From NCBI GenBank assembly GCA_002390425.1, contig DGPL01000001.1:27977-91976 (forward strand): a stretch of 64,000 bases of DNA, read 5' to 3'. A model generated the notes under the pieces. It ran no database searches and was not told where the DNA came from. It was given only the letters and a program-made list of their open reading frames with translations. The position numbers and the translations under genes are program-made. This document shows, piece by piece, positions 1-8,324 of this stretch (position 1 is the stretch's first letter; the number at the start of each line of letters is the position of its first letter). Source of the DNA: Kordiimonadaceae bacterium UBA4441 (GTDB lineage Bacteria; Pseudomonadota; Alphaproteobacteria; Sphingomonadales; Emcibacteraceae).

Positions 1-235
1 AGTCATCAACGCGTTTGCGGTTTTTAGCTTCCATCCAATCATCTGGATTAAATGTGCCATCGCTACCGTCGCCAAGTGGTACTTCACAGGCAACTTGTGC
101 AGAAAGTCCTGATGCGTCGAAACGTGTAATCGGACCTGCGCCACTTTCACCGGCAATAAGTCTTTTCCATGTTTCCTCAACCCCCGAAGCCAATGGCGTA
201 ACCAGCCCTAACCCGGTAATAACAACTCGTCTCAT
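1..235 (-). CDS. fabF: 3-oxoacyl-ACP synthase II (FabF), N-terminal part
   Basis: Only the first 78 codons lie in the window and the rest runs off the left edge. The protein opens with MRRVVITGLGLVTPLASG, the standard start of KAS II condensing enzymes, which elongate acyl-ACP with malonyl-ACP in the cytoplasm. The Cys-His-His catalytic residues are outside the window. The ATG at 235 is preceded by an AAAGG ribosome site. It follows acpP on the same strand, the usual acpP-fabF order, with a 144-base gap holding two hairpins. The identification rests on the N-terminus plus context. Confidence 0.93.
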   Translation of the reverse strand, partial: MRRVVITGLGLVTPLASGVEETWKRLIAGESGAGPITRFDASGLSAQVACEVPLGDGSDGTFNPDDWMEAKNRKRVDD

Positions 236-299
236 TCGTTAAACCTTTTAATTATTGATTTATGGATTTTGATGCTACCTAAATTTAGTACATATAACA

Positions 300-351
300 A
301 GACCGCGAACATCATTTTTATCTAAATTTTAGATAATATGATTCGCGGTCT
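300..351 (-). other. Long interrupted hairpin between acpP and fabF
   Basis: Outer arms AGACCGCGAA (300-309) and TTCGCGGTCT (342-351) pair perfectly. Inside them a second 7-bp stem, ATCTAAA (320-326) with TTTAGAT (328-334), can form. No T-run follows on the minus strand, so it does not look like a simple intrinsic terminator. An RNA processing, stabilising or attenuating element lowering fabF relative to acpP is an inference. Confidence 0.6.
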
Positions 352-359
352 ATGTATTC

Positions 360-378
360 TTCAGAGTAAAGCTCTGAA
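360..378 (-). other. Short hairpin just after the acpP stop codon
   Basis: TTCAGAG (360-366) and CTCTGAA (372-378) form a perfect 7-bp stem with a 5-base loop, starting directly at the acpP stop codon. No T-run follows in the direction of transcription. It may protect the abundant acpP message from 3' exonucleases; this is inferred only from position. Confidence 0.5.
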
Positions 379-379
379 A

Positions 380-613
380 TTAGCCATTTGCTTCGATGAA
401 TTCGATAGCGTCTTTAACAGTAAGAATTTTTTCTGCAGCGTCATCTGGAATTTCACAACCAAATTCTTCTTCAAAAGCCATCACTAGCTCAACTGTATCA
501 AGGCTATCAGCGCCAAGATCGTCGATAAAGCTTGCTGTGTCACTTACTTTATCTTCTTCAACACCAAGGTGTTCTACAACGATATTTTTAACGCGTTCAG
601 CTACATTGCTCAT
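380..613 (-). CDS. acpP: Acyl carrier protein
   Basis: This 77-residue acidic protein carries growing acyl chains on a 4'-phosphopantetheine arm for fatty-acid and lipid synthesis. The attachment serine is S37 in the motif GADSLDTVE. Length and acidity are normal for AcpP. The ATG at 613 is chosen over a longer in-frame start at 661 because AAGGA lies just upstream of it and known ACPs begin at this point (MSNVAERV). It lies between fabG and fabF; hairpins flank it on both sides, consistent with separate control of its high expression. Confidence 0.98.
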   Translation of the reverse strand: MSNVAERVKNIVVEHLGVEEDKVSDTASFIDDLGADSLDTVELVMAFEEEFGCEIPDDAAEKILTVKDAIEFIEANG

Positions 614-687
614 TTCATATTCCTTAAATAAAGGGCTTTCATCAAAGCCTATGTTAAACATTCTTATAACTCTTAAACGAGAGTTTG

Positions 688-725
688 GGGCTTCCTAACA
701 CAATTAATTAGGAAATGCAAAGCCC
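688..725 (-). other. Hairpin between fabG and acpP
   Basis: On the minus strand GGGCT...TTCCTAA pairs with TTAGGAAGCCC across an internal bulge, beginning at the fabG stop codon. A second small stem (AACTCTT with AGAGTT, near 667-686) follows. Neither has a clear T-run. The pair could partially terminate or process the fabG-acpP transcript; this is inferred. Confidence 0.45.
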
Positions 726-1462
726 TAAATCATCGCCATACCACCATTTATGTGTAAAGTCTGTCCTGTAATATACTCTGCTTCTTCACTTGCGAGGTAT
801 AAAACACCAGCGGCAATTTCATCACCTTTACCAAGACGCCCCGCAGGAACATTGACTAAAAGTGATGATTTCTGGTCATCTGTAAGCTCGTCTGTCATCG
901 GGCTTTCAATAAATCCTGGCGCTATACAATTCACGGTAATATTTCTTGAAGCAAGTTCATGAGCAAAACTTTTTGACATACCAATCATGCCTGCTTTCGA
1001 TGCGGCATAGTTGACTTGTCCTGGATTTCCCGTAACCCCAACAATAGAAGTGATGTTAATAATGCGGCCGCCACGGTTTTTCATCATGCCGCGCATTACG
1101 CCTTGTGTTAACTTAAATGCCGCCTTTAAATTAACTTGCATCACGTCATCCCAATCTGCATCTTTTAATCGCATAGAAATATTATCACGCGTAATTCCAG
1201 CATTGTTAACGAGAATATCAACTGTGCCCATGGCTTCTGTGGCAGCTTTTGGAAGTGCAGCAACACTATCAGGATCGCCAAGGTTCGCAGGAACAACAAA
1301 TGCCCCTTCTCCTAACTCATCCGCTAGTTTTTTAAGCGGTTCTTCACGCGTTCCGGAAAGTGCAACTTTTGCGCCCGCACCATGAAGGGCTCTTGCAATC
1401 GCGCTCCCTAATCCACCTGAAGCACCAGTTACCAATGCACATTTACCTGTTAAATCAAACAT
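725..1462 (-). CDS. fabG: 3-oxoacyl-ACP reductase
   Basis: FabG reduces 3-oxoacyl-ACP to 3-hydroxyacyl-ACP with NADPH, the first reduction in each round of fatty-acid elongation. The 245-residue protein is a classical short-chain dehydrogenase. It has the cofactor motif TGASGGLG near residues 13-20, NNAG near 86-89, and the catalytic Ser plus YAASK motif in the region of residues 138-156. Its length equals that of E. coli FabG. The ATG is preceded by GGAGA. It starts 16 bases after fabD ends, so the two are almost certainly cotranscribed. Confidence 0.98.
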   Translation of the reverse strand: MFDLTGKCALVTGASGGLGSAIARALHGAGAKVALSGTREEPLKKLADELGEGAFVVPANLGDPDSVAALPKAATEAMGTVDILVNNAGITRDNISMRLKDADWDDVMQVNLKAAFKLTQGVMRGMMKNRGGRIINITSIVGVTGNPGQVNYAASKAGMIGMSKSFAHELASRNITVNCIAPGFIESPMTDELTDDQKSSLLVNVPAGRLGKGDEIAAGVLYLASEEAEYITGQTLHINGGMAMI

Positions 1463-1478
1463 TAATGATTTTCTCCAA

Positions 1479-2426
1479 TTATGATTTTAATTCTTCTGCG
1501 AAAGCTTCAATATCAGCCATTGTCTGAATTGAGTTTCCTGCTATTTTTTTATTGATGCGGCGCACAAGACCGCCTAAAACTTTGCCTGTTCCAAGTTCCG
1601 TTAAATGCGTCACACCAAGGTCACCCATTTTTAAAACAGATTCGCGCCAGCGAACACGCCCCGTAATTTGCTCAACAAGTTGCGTTCTTAATTGATCAGG
1701 GTCACTAACGGCATCTGCACTTACATTGGTAATAACTGGCACACAAGGTGCGTTAAATGTCGTTTCTGCTAGCGCAACGGCCATTTCATCGGCAGCCGGT
1801 TGCATAAGTGGGCAATGGAACGGTGCGCTAACGGGCAACGGGATCGCTCGTTTAATACCACGTTCTTTGGCAATTTCCATGGCACGCTCGACGGCACCTT
1901 TATGTCCACTGATCACCACTTGACCATCCGCATTATCATTTGCCGCCGTACATATCTCGCCCTGTTCTGCCTCTTTGGCGATTTCTTCAATGGTGCTAAA
2001 TTCCGCACCCATAATCGCGGCCATAGCGCCAACACCAACCGGAACAGCGCGCTGCATGGCTTCACCGCGCAATTTTAATAATTTTGCCGTATCGGAAAGA
2101 CTTAAGGTCCCTGCTGCCGCAAGCGCAGAATATTCACCTAAAGAATGACCGGCAACATAAGAACTATGTTCAGACAACTTAACATCAAATTCATTTTCAA
2201 GAACACGAACCACAGCGATACTTGCTGCCATAAGTGCGGGTTGTGCATTAAACGTTAATGTTAATTCTTCTATTGGGCCATCGAACATTAATCCGGACAA
2301 GTTTTGGTTAAGCGCTTCATTTACTTCATCAAATACATCTTTTGCTACACTTGAGTTATCACTTAAATCCTTTCCCATACCAACGGCTTGACTACCTTGG
2401 CCTGGGAATACAAATGCTCTTGTCAT
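1479..2426 (-). CDS. fabD: Malonyl-CoA:ACP transacylase
   Basis: FabD moves malonyl from CoA to ACP to supply fatty-acid synthesis. The 315-residue protein opens with MTRAFVFPGQGSQAVGMG and has the nucleophile motif GHSLGE with the catalytic serine at about residue 95. An upstream in-frame start at 2492 would add 22 residues unlike any FabD, so the ATG at 2426 is preferred; AAGGGA lies about 11 bases before it. It is the first gene of the fabD-fabG-acpP-fabF group and is divergent from rpsF, with a shared 251-base control region. Confidence 0.97.
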   Translation of the reverse strand: MTRAFVFPGQGSQAVGMGKDLSDNSSVAKDVFDEVNEALNQNLSGLMFDGPIEELTLTFNAQPALMAASIAVVRVLENEFDVKLSEHSSYVAGHSLGEYSALAAAGTLSLSDTAKLLKLRGEAMQRAVPVGVGAMAAIMGAEFSTIEEIAKEAEQGEICTAANDNADGQVVISGHKGAVERAMEIAKERGIKRAIPLPVSAPFHCPLMQPAADEMAVALAETTFNAPCVPVITNVSADAVSDPDQLRTQLVEQITGRVRWRESVLKMGDLGVTHLTELGTGKVLGGLVRRINKKIAGNSIQTMADIEAFAEELKS

Positions 2427-2544
2427 ATGATTATTATCCCTTAGAATTTTTATATTTAAACCAACTCTTATCAAATGGGTCTTAACTGTCAAGAAACTAA
2501 AGTGGATATTTATTAAAAAAGATCTATTTAGCGCTATAAACCCC

Positions 2545-2572
2545 TTGCCTTCCCTAAGCTTTCATGTATATT
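2545..2572 (+). promoter_or_regulatory. Candidate promoter of rpsF-rpsR-rplI
   Basis: TTGCCT (2545-2550) and TATATT (2567-2572) are separated by 16 bases, giving a sigma-70-type promoter with a start near 2579 and a leader of about 98 bases before rpsF. It is read by eye only. Confidence 0.6.
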
Positions 2573-2580
2573 GCGCCCTT

Positions 2581-2650
2581 CCTGTGACGAGTCACGGGAA
2601 TGTCGGTTAATATTGTAATGTGGTTTTTTGATATTCGCTATCACCCCGAC
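2581..2650 (+). promoter_or_regulatory. Structured 5' leader of the rpsF operon
   Basis: Two stems lie in the untranslated leader. CCTGTG (2581) pairs with CACGGG (ending 2598), including a G-U pair. GTCGG (2602-2606) pairs with CCGAC (2646-2650), enclosing a small TGATA/TATCA hairpin at 2629-2643. rpsF leaders in many bacteria bind the S6:S18 complex for feedback control. The position fits such an element, but I could not match its consensus. Confidence 0.45.
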
Positions 2651-2677
2651 TTAAAGCCTAATTAAGGAAATTGCTAA

Positions 2678-3067
2678 ATGTCTTTATATGAATATACATA
2701 TATCGCTAGGCAGGATATCCAACCTCAACAGGTTGATGCGATAACAACGGAATTCGCCAAAATCATTACTGATAATGGTGGTAAAGTTGCCAAGACTGAG
2801 TCTTGGGGTCTTCGTACTCTTGCTTACAGAATTAAAAAATACAAAAAAGGTCACTATGTTCATTTGAAACTTGACTCCCCTCATGCCGCTATTGCTGAGC
2901 TTGAGCGTAATGCACGTCTACATGAAGACGTAATTCGTTATATGACTATCCGTGTTGATGAATTTGAAGAAGGCGACAGTGTCGTACTTCGTTCAAAAGA
3001 TCGCGATAACCGCGCACCGCGCGAAGATCGCCGTCCACGTGAAGAGAAAAAAGAGGGAGCAGAATAA
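2678..3067 (+). CDS. rpsF: 30S ribosomal protein S6
   Basis: S6 binds the platform of the 30S subunit together with S18. The 129-residue protein has the usual S6 core (MSLYEYTYIARQDI, then the conserved WGLRTLAYRIKKYKKGHY segment at about residues 43-60). A charged Arg/Glu-rich C-terminal tail follows from about residue 107. AAGGAAA precedes the ATG. The rpsR ATG overlaps the rpsF stop by one base (TAATG), so the two are translationally coupled, as expected for partners made in equal amounts. Confidence 0.98.
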   Translation: MSLYEYTYIARQDIQPQQVDAITTEFAKIITDNGGKVAKTESWGLRTLAYRIKKYKKGHYVHLKLDSPHAAIAELERNARLHEDVIRYMTIRVDEFEEGDSVVLRSKDRDNRAPREDRRPREEKKEGAE

Positions 3068-3321
3068 TGAGCGCAGATCGTCCACAAAGTGGCGGCGCAC
3101 GCCGTCCATTTTTCCGCCGTCGTAAAACATGCCCGTTTTCCGGTGATCATGCACAAGTAATCGATTATAAAGATGTACGTACACTTTCACGTTATGTTTC
3201 AGAACGTGGTAAAATTGTACCAAGCCGCATCACAGCCGTATCAGCCAAGAAGCAACGTGAACTCGCAAAAGCGATCAAACGTGCACGTAACCTTGCGCTG
3301 ATTTCATACGTAAACCCATAG
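3067..3321 (+). CDS. rpsR: 30S ribosomal protein S18
   Basis: S18 is the partner of S6 on the 30S platform. The 84-residue protein has a basic N-terminus, the CPFSG segment near residues 22-26, and the conserved core YKDVRTLSRYVSERGKI followed by PSRIT. Length is normal for the alphaproteobacterial form. It overlaps rpsF by one base and ends 10 bases before rplI, with GGAG in the gap serving as the rplI ribosome site. Confidence 0.98.
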   Translation: MSADRPQSGGARRPFFRRRKTCPFSGDHAQVIDYKDVRTLSRYVSERGKIVPSRITAVSAKKQRELAKAIKRARNLALISYVNP

Positions 3322-3331
3322 GAGACTGACA

Positions 3332-3985
3332 ATGGACATTATCCTACTTGAACGCGTAGCAAAGCTTGGGCAAATCGGTGACGTAGTATCTGTTAAAAAC
3401 GGTTTTGCCCGTAACTTTCTTCTTCCACAGAAGAAAGCTCTTCGTGCAACAAAAGCAAATATGGCCGTTTTTGAAGCACAACGTAAAGAAATCGAAGCCG
3501 ATAACCTTAAAGCAAAAGCAGAAGCAGAAGCAGTGGCCGCAAAAATGGTCGATGTATCTGTTATTCTTATTCGCCAAGCTGGTGAAAGTGGACAGCTTTT
3601 CGGTTCTGTAACAGCACGTGATATTGCTGTTGCTCTTGAAGAAGCAGGCTACAAAGTTTCTAAAAACCAAGTTATCCTTGATCGTGCAATTAAAGTTCTC
3701 GGCCTTAACGACATTGCTGTTCGTCTTCACGCTGAAGTCGACGTTACTGTTATTGTTAACGTTGCTCGTTCTGCTGCTGAAGCAGAAATTCAAGCAATCG
3801 GCGGTGACGTTGATGCGAAAGAGGAAGAAGAAGAATTTGAAGTAGAAGATTACTTCGAAAAAGAAGAAGACGCTGAAGCTGCTGTTTCATCTGATGATGA
3901 GGCAGAAGAGGAAGTTGCTGAAGAAGCGGCACCTGCTGAAGAGGAAACTCCTGCTGATGAAGAAGAGGAAGAAGAAAAAGGTTAA
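3332..3985 (+). CDS. rplI: 50S ribosomal protein L9 with a long acidic tail
   Basis: L9 bridges ribosomes through a long helix and helps keep the reading frame. The first ~150 residues form a complete L9: N-domain MDIILLERVAKLGQIGD, a central Lys/Glu/Ala helix, and a C-domain with SGQLFGSVTARDIA. The protein is 217 residues, against about 149 in E. coli. The excess is a tail from about residue 160 made almost entirely of Glu, Asp and Ala, ending in a run of Glu. Extended acidic tails occur in some alphaproteobacterial L9 proteins and their role is not known to me. A strong terminator follows. Confidence 0.97.
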   Translation: MDIILLERVAKLGQIGDVVSVKNGFARNFLLPQKKALRATKANMAVFEAQRKEIEADNLKAKAEAEAVAAKMVDVSVILIRQAGESGQLFGSVTARDIAVALEEAGYKVSKNQVILDRAIKVLGLNDIAVRLHAEVDVTVIVNVARSAAEAEIQAIGGDVDAKEEEEEFEVEDYFEKEEDAEAAVSSDDEAEEEVAEEAAPAEEETPADEEEEEEKG

Positions 3986-4009
3986 TTTTTTTCTCTTAGA
4001 ACAAATTTG

Positions 4010-4039
4010 AAAAAGGCGAGCTCACTGCTCGCCTTTTTT
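4010..4039 (+). terminator. Intrinsic terminator of the rpsF operon
   Basis: GGCGAGC (4015-4021) pairs with GCTCGCC (4027-4033) around a 5-base loop. A run of A precedes the stem and six T follow it, a textbook Rho-independent terminator after rplI. Confidence 0.93.
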
Positions 4040-4085
4040 GTTAATTATATAATTTCGTTTAAAAATATATTTTAAAAATTCGAGA

Positions 4086-4114
4086 TATACATTTTTAAAT
4101 TAATGGAATATAAT
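4086..4114 (+). promoter_or_regulatory. Candidate dnaB promoter
   Basis: TATACA (4086-4091) and a perfect TATAAT (4109-4114) are spaced by 17 bases. The start would be near 4121, about 26 bases before the dnaB ATG. The -10 lies within the small inverted repeat GGAAT-ATA-ATTCC (4105-4117). Confidence 0.6.
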
Positions 4115-4146
4115 TCCTCTAATCACAAAACAGAGCGCTACTAAAA

Positions 4147-5670
4147 ATGTCAGACATTTCAGAAATGCCGGTCATTCAAGATAATGATCAGCCAGACATA
4201 GAACGGGAAGAGGATATTTCCTATAAGGAAATCCCCTATAACCTTGAAGCGGAACAAGCGCTTCTGGGTGCTATTCTTGTGAACAATGAAGTACTTGAAA
4301 AAGTTCAGGATTTTCTACTTCCTGATCATTTTGCCAATGCGGCCCATAATAAAATATATGCCGCCTGCCAAACCATGATTGAAAAAGGGCAATTGGTAAC
4401 GCCCGTCACCTTAAAACCATTCTTTCAAAAAGAAAAACTTTTAGAAGATGTCGGTGGTGGCATTTATTTATCAAAACTCGCGGCTTCTGCGATCACGATT
4501 ATTAATGCGGTTGATTATGGATTATTGATTTATGATCTCGCCATGCGCCGTCATTTGATTGATCTTGGTACTGATATTGTTAATAAGGCTTACGAATTTG
4601 ATGTGGAAGAAACATCAAAAGAGCAAATCGAAGAAGCCGAAAAAAAATTATACAGTATGGCCGAGAGTGGTACTACTGATGGTGGGTTTAAAGATTTTAA
4701 AACTTCCGCAATCACCGCCGTTAATGTGATCGGTAATGCGCTTCGCCGTAAAGGTGAACTCGCTGGGATCACGACCGGATTTAATAGTGTTGACCGCAAA
4801 ATTGGTGGCTTACATAAATCTGACCTTCTAATTATCGCTGGACGTCCGGCAATGGGTAAGACAGCCTTGGCGACCAATATGGCTTTTAATGCAGCCAAAG
4901 CTTATAAGCATGATAAAGATTTAGGCTTATCTGAAGAAGAAAATAAAGGCGCCGTCGTCGGTTTCTTCTCATTGGAGATGTCAGCAGATCAGCTCGCAAG
5001 CCGTATTCTTGCTGAACAAGCACAACTTTCATCGCAGGATATGCGTCAAGGGAAACTGGAACAGGAAGAATTTAATCGCCTATCTCGTGTTGCCGTTGAA
5101 CTCGAAGGTTTGCCTCTTTTCATTGATGATACACCAGGATTAACAATTGGTGCGCTTCGCACCCGCGCGCGCCGCCTTCAACGCCAACATGGGTTGGGGC
5201 TCGTGATCGTTGATTATCTACAATTATTAAGGGGATCAGGTAAAGGCGGTTCAGAAAACCGCGTACAAGAAGTTTCCGAAATCACACGCGGGCTTAAGGG
5301 GCTCGCAAAAGAATTAAAAATTCCTGTCGTTGCACTATCACAATTAAGTCGTGCGATTGAAAGCCGTGACAATAAGCGCCCTCTTCTTTCTGATCTTCGT
5401 GAATCAGGAACGATTGAGCAAGACGCCGATATGGTGACCTTTGTTTATCGTGCGGAATATTATCATAATCAGCAACAACCTGATCCAGGAACGCCTGAGC
5501 ATATGATTTGGCTTGAAGAAGGTGAAAAATTATTCGGAAGAGCGGAATTCATAATCGGTAAACAGCGTCACGGTCCGACAGGCATTATTGAGCTTAAATT
5601 CGAAGCCGAAATCACTAAATTCAGCGATTTACCTTTAACAGACGACTATCTACCGGAAAAATTTGAGTAA
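4147..5670 (+). CDS. dnaB: Replicative DNA helicase
   Basis: DnaB is the hexameric 5'-3' helicase that unwinds DNA at the replication fork and recruits primase. The 507-residue protein has an N-terminal domain starting near residue 28 (PYNLEAEQALLGAIL), a linker, and a RecA-like motor. The Walker A motif GRPAMGKT is at residues 232-239, with the conserved SLEMSADQLASR and IVDYLQLL motifs after it. No intein interrupts it. The upstream ribosome site is weak. Its stop codon overlaps the alr ATG by one base, the same dnaB-alr order as in many proteobacteria. Confidence 0.98.
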   Translation: MSDISEMPVIQDNDQPDIEREEDISYKEIPYNLEAEQALLGAILVNNEVLEKVQDFLLPDHFANAAHNKIYAACQTMIEKGQLVTPVTLKPFFQKEKLLEDVGGGIYLSKLAASAITIINAVDYGLLIYDLAMRRHLIDLGTDIVNKAYEFDVEETSKEQIEEAEKKLYSMAESGTTDGGFKDFKTSAITAVNVIGNALRRKGELAGITTGFNSVDRKIGGLHKSDLLIIAGRPAMGKTALATNMAFNAAKAYKHDKDLGLSEEENKGAVVGFFSLEMSADQLASRILAEQAQLSSQDMRQGKLEQEEFNRLSRVAVELEGLPLFIDDTPGLTIGALRTRARRLQRQHGLGLVIVDYLQLLRGSGKGGSENRVQEVSEITRGLKGLAKELKIPVVALSQLSRAIESRDNKRPLLSDLRESGTIEQDADMVTFVYRAEYYHNQQQPDPGTPEHMIWLEEGEKLFGRAEFIIGKQRHGPTGIIELKFEAEITKFSDLPLTDDYLPEKFE

Positions 5671-6758
5671 TGACCGTGGCAGACGTGCTTAACGATGCAT
5701 CGGCGCAACTGCATGTCGATCTTGAAACGATAATTGATAATTATAATACTTTAAACGCACAATCAAATGCGGCTTGTGCCGCCGTCGTAAAGGCTGATGC
5801 TTATGGCCTTGGAATGGAAAAAATTGCACCTGCACTTTTTCATCATACAGAATGTAATACTTTTTTTGTAGCAAACTTGGTTGAAGCCGTAAAGTTACGA
5901 TCAATTCTAAAAGGTGCAAAAATTTATGTTTTTAATGGCCTTTTTGAAGATCATGTTGATATTTACCTCAAGCAGAATATTACGCCAATTTTAAACGATC
6001 CAAATCAGATACAATTGTGGAATAATAAAAATCAACCTTGCGGCATTCATTTTGACACCGGCATCAATCGATTGGGGTTTTCTGATAAACAAACGGAAGA
6101 ATTCTTTAATTCAAAACACAATTTAAATATTGATTTGGTATTAAGTCATTTTATTCAGTCAGAAATTCCAAATCATCCCAGTAATGAAATTCAACTTGAT
6201 CAATTTATGCGTGTTCGATATCAATTGCCAAATGCAAAAGCGAGCCTTTGTAATTCCGCAGGTATTTATCTTGGTGAAGACTATCATTTCGATCTATTAA
6301 GACCGGGTATTATGCTATATGGCGGCAACCCGGGTCTTCCGAAAAGACCTGTCGGCATTACGCAAGCTTTTGAAATAAAGGCCAAAATTCTACAAATTCG
6401 TGAACTCGAGGTCGGCATGTCGGTTGGTTATAATTCTCTTTGGACCGCACCTGAAAAATCACGTATTGCCATATTAAATGTTGGTTATGCCGATGGCACC
6501 TTAAAAACTAGCGACAGAAATTCATTCGTTTATATCGATGGGCACATTGCAAAAGTTGTTGGAAAAACGTCAATGGATATGATTGCAATTGATATCACTG
6601 ACGCGAAATTTGACAAAGTGACCGTAAACAACTTTGTGGAAATACTCGGATCGAATATAACACTTGAAATGGTTGCTGAAAACTCTACTCTAGGGCATTA
6701 TGAATTAATGACGGGTATTGGTCGTCGCTATAATAAAATATATAATTTAAGGGCATAA
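5670..6758 (+). CDS. alr: Alanine racemase
   Basis: This PLP enzyme interconverts L- and D-alanine to supply D-Ala for peptidoglycan. The PLP lysine is K41 in VVKADAYGLG, and the second catalytic base is Y254 in the MSVGYNSLW segment. Both are present, so it should be active. Length (362) is normal. It is translationally coupled to dnaB through a TAATG overlap. The codons look somewhat more AT-rich than in dnaB, but there is no other sign of transfer. Confidence 0.96.
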   Translation: MTVADVLNDASAQLHVDLETIIDNYNTLNAQSNAACAAVVKADAYGLGMEKIAPALFHHTECNTFFVANLVEAVKLRSILKGAKIYVFNGLFEDHVDIYLKQNITPILNDPNQIQLWNNKNQPCGIHFDTGINRLGFSDKQTEEFFNSKHNLNIDLVLSHFIQSEIPNHPSNEIQLDQFMRVRYQLPNAKASLCNSAGIYLGEDYHFDLLRPGIMLYGGNPGLPKRPVGITQAFEIKAKILQIRELEVGMSVGYNSLWTAPEKSRIAILNVGYADGTLKTSDRNSFVYIDGHIAKVVGKTSMDMIAIDITDAKFDKVTVNNFVEILGSNITLEMVAENSTLGHYELMTGIGRRYNKIYNLRA

Positions 6759-6763
6759 ACTTA

Positions 6764-7540
6764 ATGACTTTCTTAGCCGTCATCGGACGGGTCGTCATAT
6801 CATTTTTAAGAGCAGCAGGTCGAATAGGCCTTTTTGCCGTTAATGCGGTCAAAAATATCTTCTTACCGCCCTTTTATCCACGTGAACTTTTCCGCCAAAT
6901 GATGAACATTGGTTATTATTCTTTGCCGGTTGTGGGCTTGACCACCCTCTTCACTGGGGCGGCTTTAGCCGTTAATATTTATGAAGGAAGTGCCCGTTTT
7001 AATGCGGAAAGCACCCTACCCACTATCGTTGTAATTGGAATTGTTCGGGAACTTGGTCCAACGTTGTGTGGACTTATTGTTGCGGGACGCGTCAGCGCAT
7101 CAATGGCAGCCGAACTTGGAACAATGCGTGTCACGGAACAAATTGATGCCTTAACCACGTTATCCACCGATCCCTTTAAATATCTTATAGCACCAAGAAT
7201 ACTCGCGACCGTTATTATGATGCCGTTTATGCTCGTGCTTGTGGCGGATACCATTGGTGTGCTTGGTGGTTATTTATTGGCAACAGCAAAGCTCGGGTTC
7301 AATAGCGGTAATTACATTAAATCAACCGTTGATTTCCTTGAAGCAATAGACGTGATGGCCAGTATGACCAAAGCCGCGGTTTTTGGATTTTTCATTTCAT
7401 TGATGGGCTGTTATCACGGATTTAATACGCGCGGCGGCGCTCAAGGCGTGGGTATTTCAACCACTAATGCCGTTGTGTCTGCTTGTATTATGATCTTGTT
7501 ATCCAATTATATCGTGACGGAGATGTTCTTTTCATCATGA
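6764..7540 (+). CDS. mlaE: MlaE-type ABC transporter permease
   Basis: Members of this family are the membrane subunit of the Mla system, which moves phospholipids between the inner and outer membranes. The 258-residue protein has several hydrophobic segments, the LGPTLCGLIVAGRVSASMAAE region and the EQIDAL motif typical of MlaE permeases. It begins 5 bases after alr and its stop overlaps the mlaF start (ATGA). The substrate-binding MCE subunit (MlaD) is not encoded next to it. Confidence 0.93.
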   Translation: MTFLAVIGRVVISFLRAAGRIGLFAVNAVKNIFLPPFYPRELFRQMMNIGYYSLPVVGLTTLFTGAALAVNIYEGSARFNAESTLPTIVVIGIVRELGPTLCGLIVAGRVSASMAAELGTMRVTEQIDALTTLSTDPFKYLIAPRILATVIMMPFMLVLVADTIGVLGGYLLATAKLGFNSGNYIKSTVDFLEAIDVMASMTKAAVFGFFISLMGCYHGFNTRGGAQGVGISTTNAVVSACIMILLSNYIVTEMFFSS

Positions 7541-8316
7541 ATAATCAGGTTCTAAAAATCAGCCTTAATGGCCTCCATAAACGTTTCGGTGAAAAAATTG
7601 TATTGGACGATGTTAATCTTGATGTAATGCCAGGCGAAAGCATGGTGATCATCGGAGGATCCGGTTCTGGTAAATCTGTGACTTTAAAATGCATTTTAGG
7701 TCTTCTTACTCCTAACAGTGGCAGCATTAAAATCGACGGACAAGAAATGGTCGGCATTGCTGCGGATGATCGTAAAAAAGTGTTAAATAAATTTGGTATG
7801 CTTTTTCAGGGGGCTGCCCTATTTGATAGCCTTCCCGTCTGGGAAAATGTTGCATTCGGTTTATTAGCACAACGTTTACATTCACGCGATGAAGCCAAAG
7901 AAATTGCAATTGAAAAATTACGCCGTGTGGGCCTTAGCCCCGATGTTGCAAAATTGAGCCCTGCTGAATTATCAGGAGGAATGCAAAAACGCGTTGGCCT
8001 CGCTCGTGCGATTGCTGCAAATCCGGAAATTATCTTTTTTGATGAACCGACAACGGGACTTGATCCGATTATGTCTGATGTTATCAATGAATTGATTGTG
8101 GAATGTGTAAAAGATGTTGGCGCAACAGCCCTTACCATTACCCATGATATGTCGAGCGTCCGTAAAATCGCTGATAATGTTTCCATGATTTATCATGGTA
8201 ATATGATTTGGACAGGACCGAAAGATAAAATCGATCAAAGCGGTAGCGAATATATTGATCAATTTATCAATGGTAAGGCCGAAGGCCCTATCAAGATGGA
8301 AATCCTTAAAGGGTAA
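7537..8316 (+). CDS. mlaF: MlaF-type ABC transporter ATPase
   Basis: This is the ATPase partner of the MlaE permease. The 259-residue protein has Walker A GGSGSGKS near residues 41-48, the signature LSGGMQKRVGLARA, Walker B EIIFFDEPTTGLDP and the switch histidine in TITHD. The ATG at 7537 overlaps the mlaE stop by four bases, which supports this start over a longer frame from 7483. A proposed job in retrograde lipid transport comes from the family and not from the sequence itself. Confidence 0.95.
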   Translation: MNNQVLKISLNGLHKRFGEKIVLDDVNLDVMPGESMVIIGGSGSGKSVTLKCILGLLTPNSGSIKIDGQEMVGIAADDRKKVLNKFGMLFQGAALFDSLPVWENVAFGLLAQRLHSRDEAKEIAIEKLRRVGLSPDVAKLSPAELSGGMQKRVGLARAIAANPEIIFFDEPTTGLDPIMSDVINELIVECVKDVGATALTITHDMSSVRKIADNVSMIYHGNMIWTGPKDKIDQSGSEYIDQFINGKAEGPIKMEILKG

Positions 8317-8324
8317 TTCACTTA

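Noticed and set aside
3344..3793. Antisense frame of 149 codons opposite rplI
   Set aside because: It lies wholly inside the L9 gene, has low-complexity Phe/Asn/Cys composition typical of antisense reading of Lys/Glu-rich codons, and no ribosome site.
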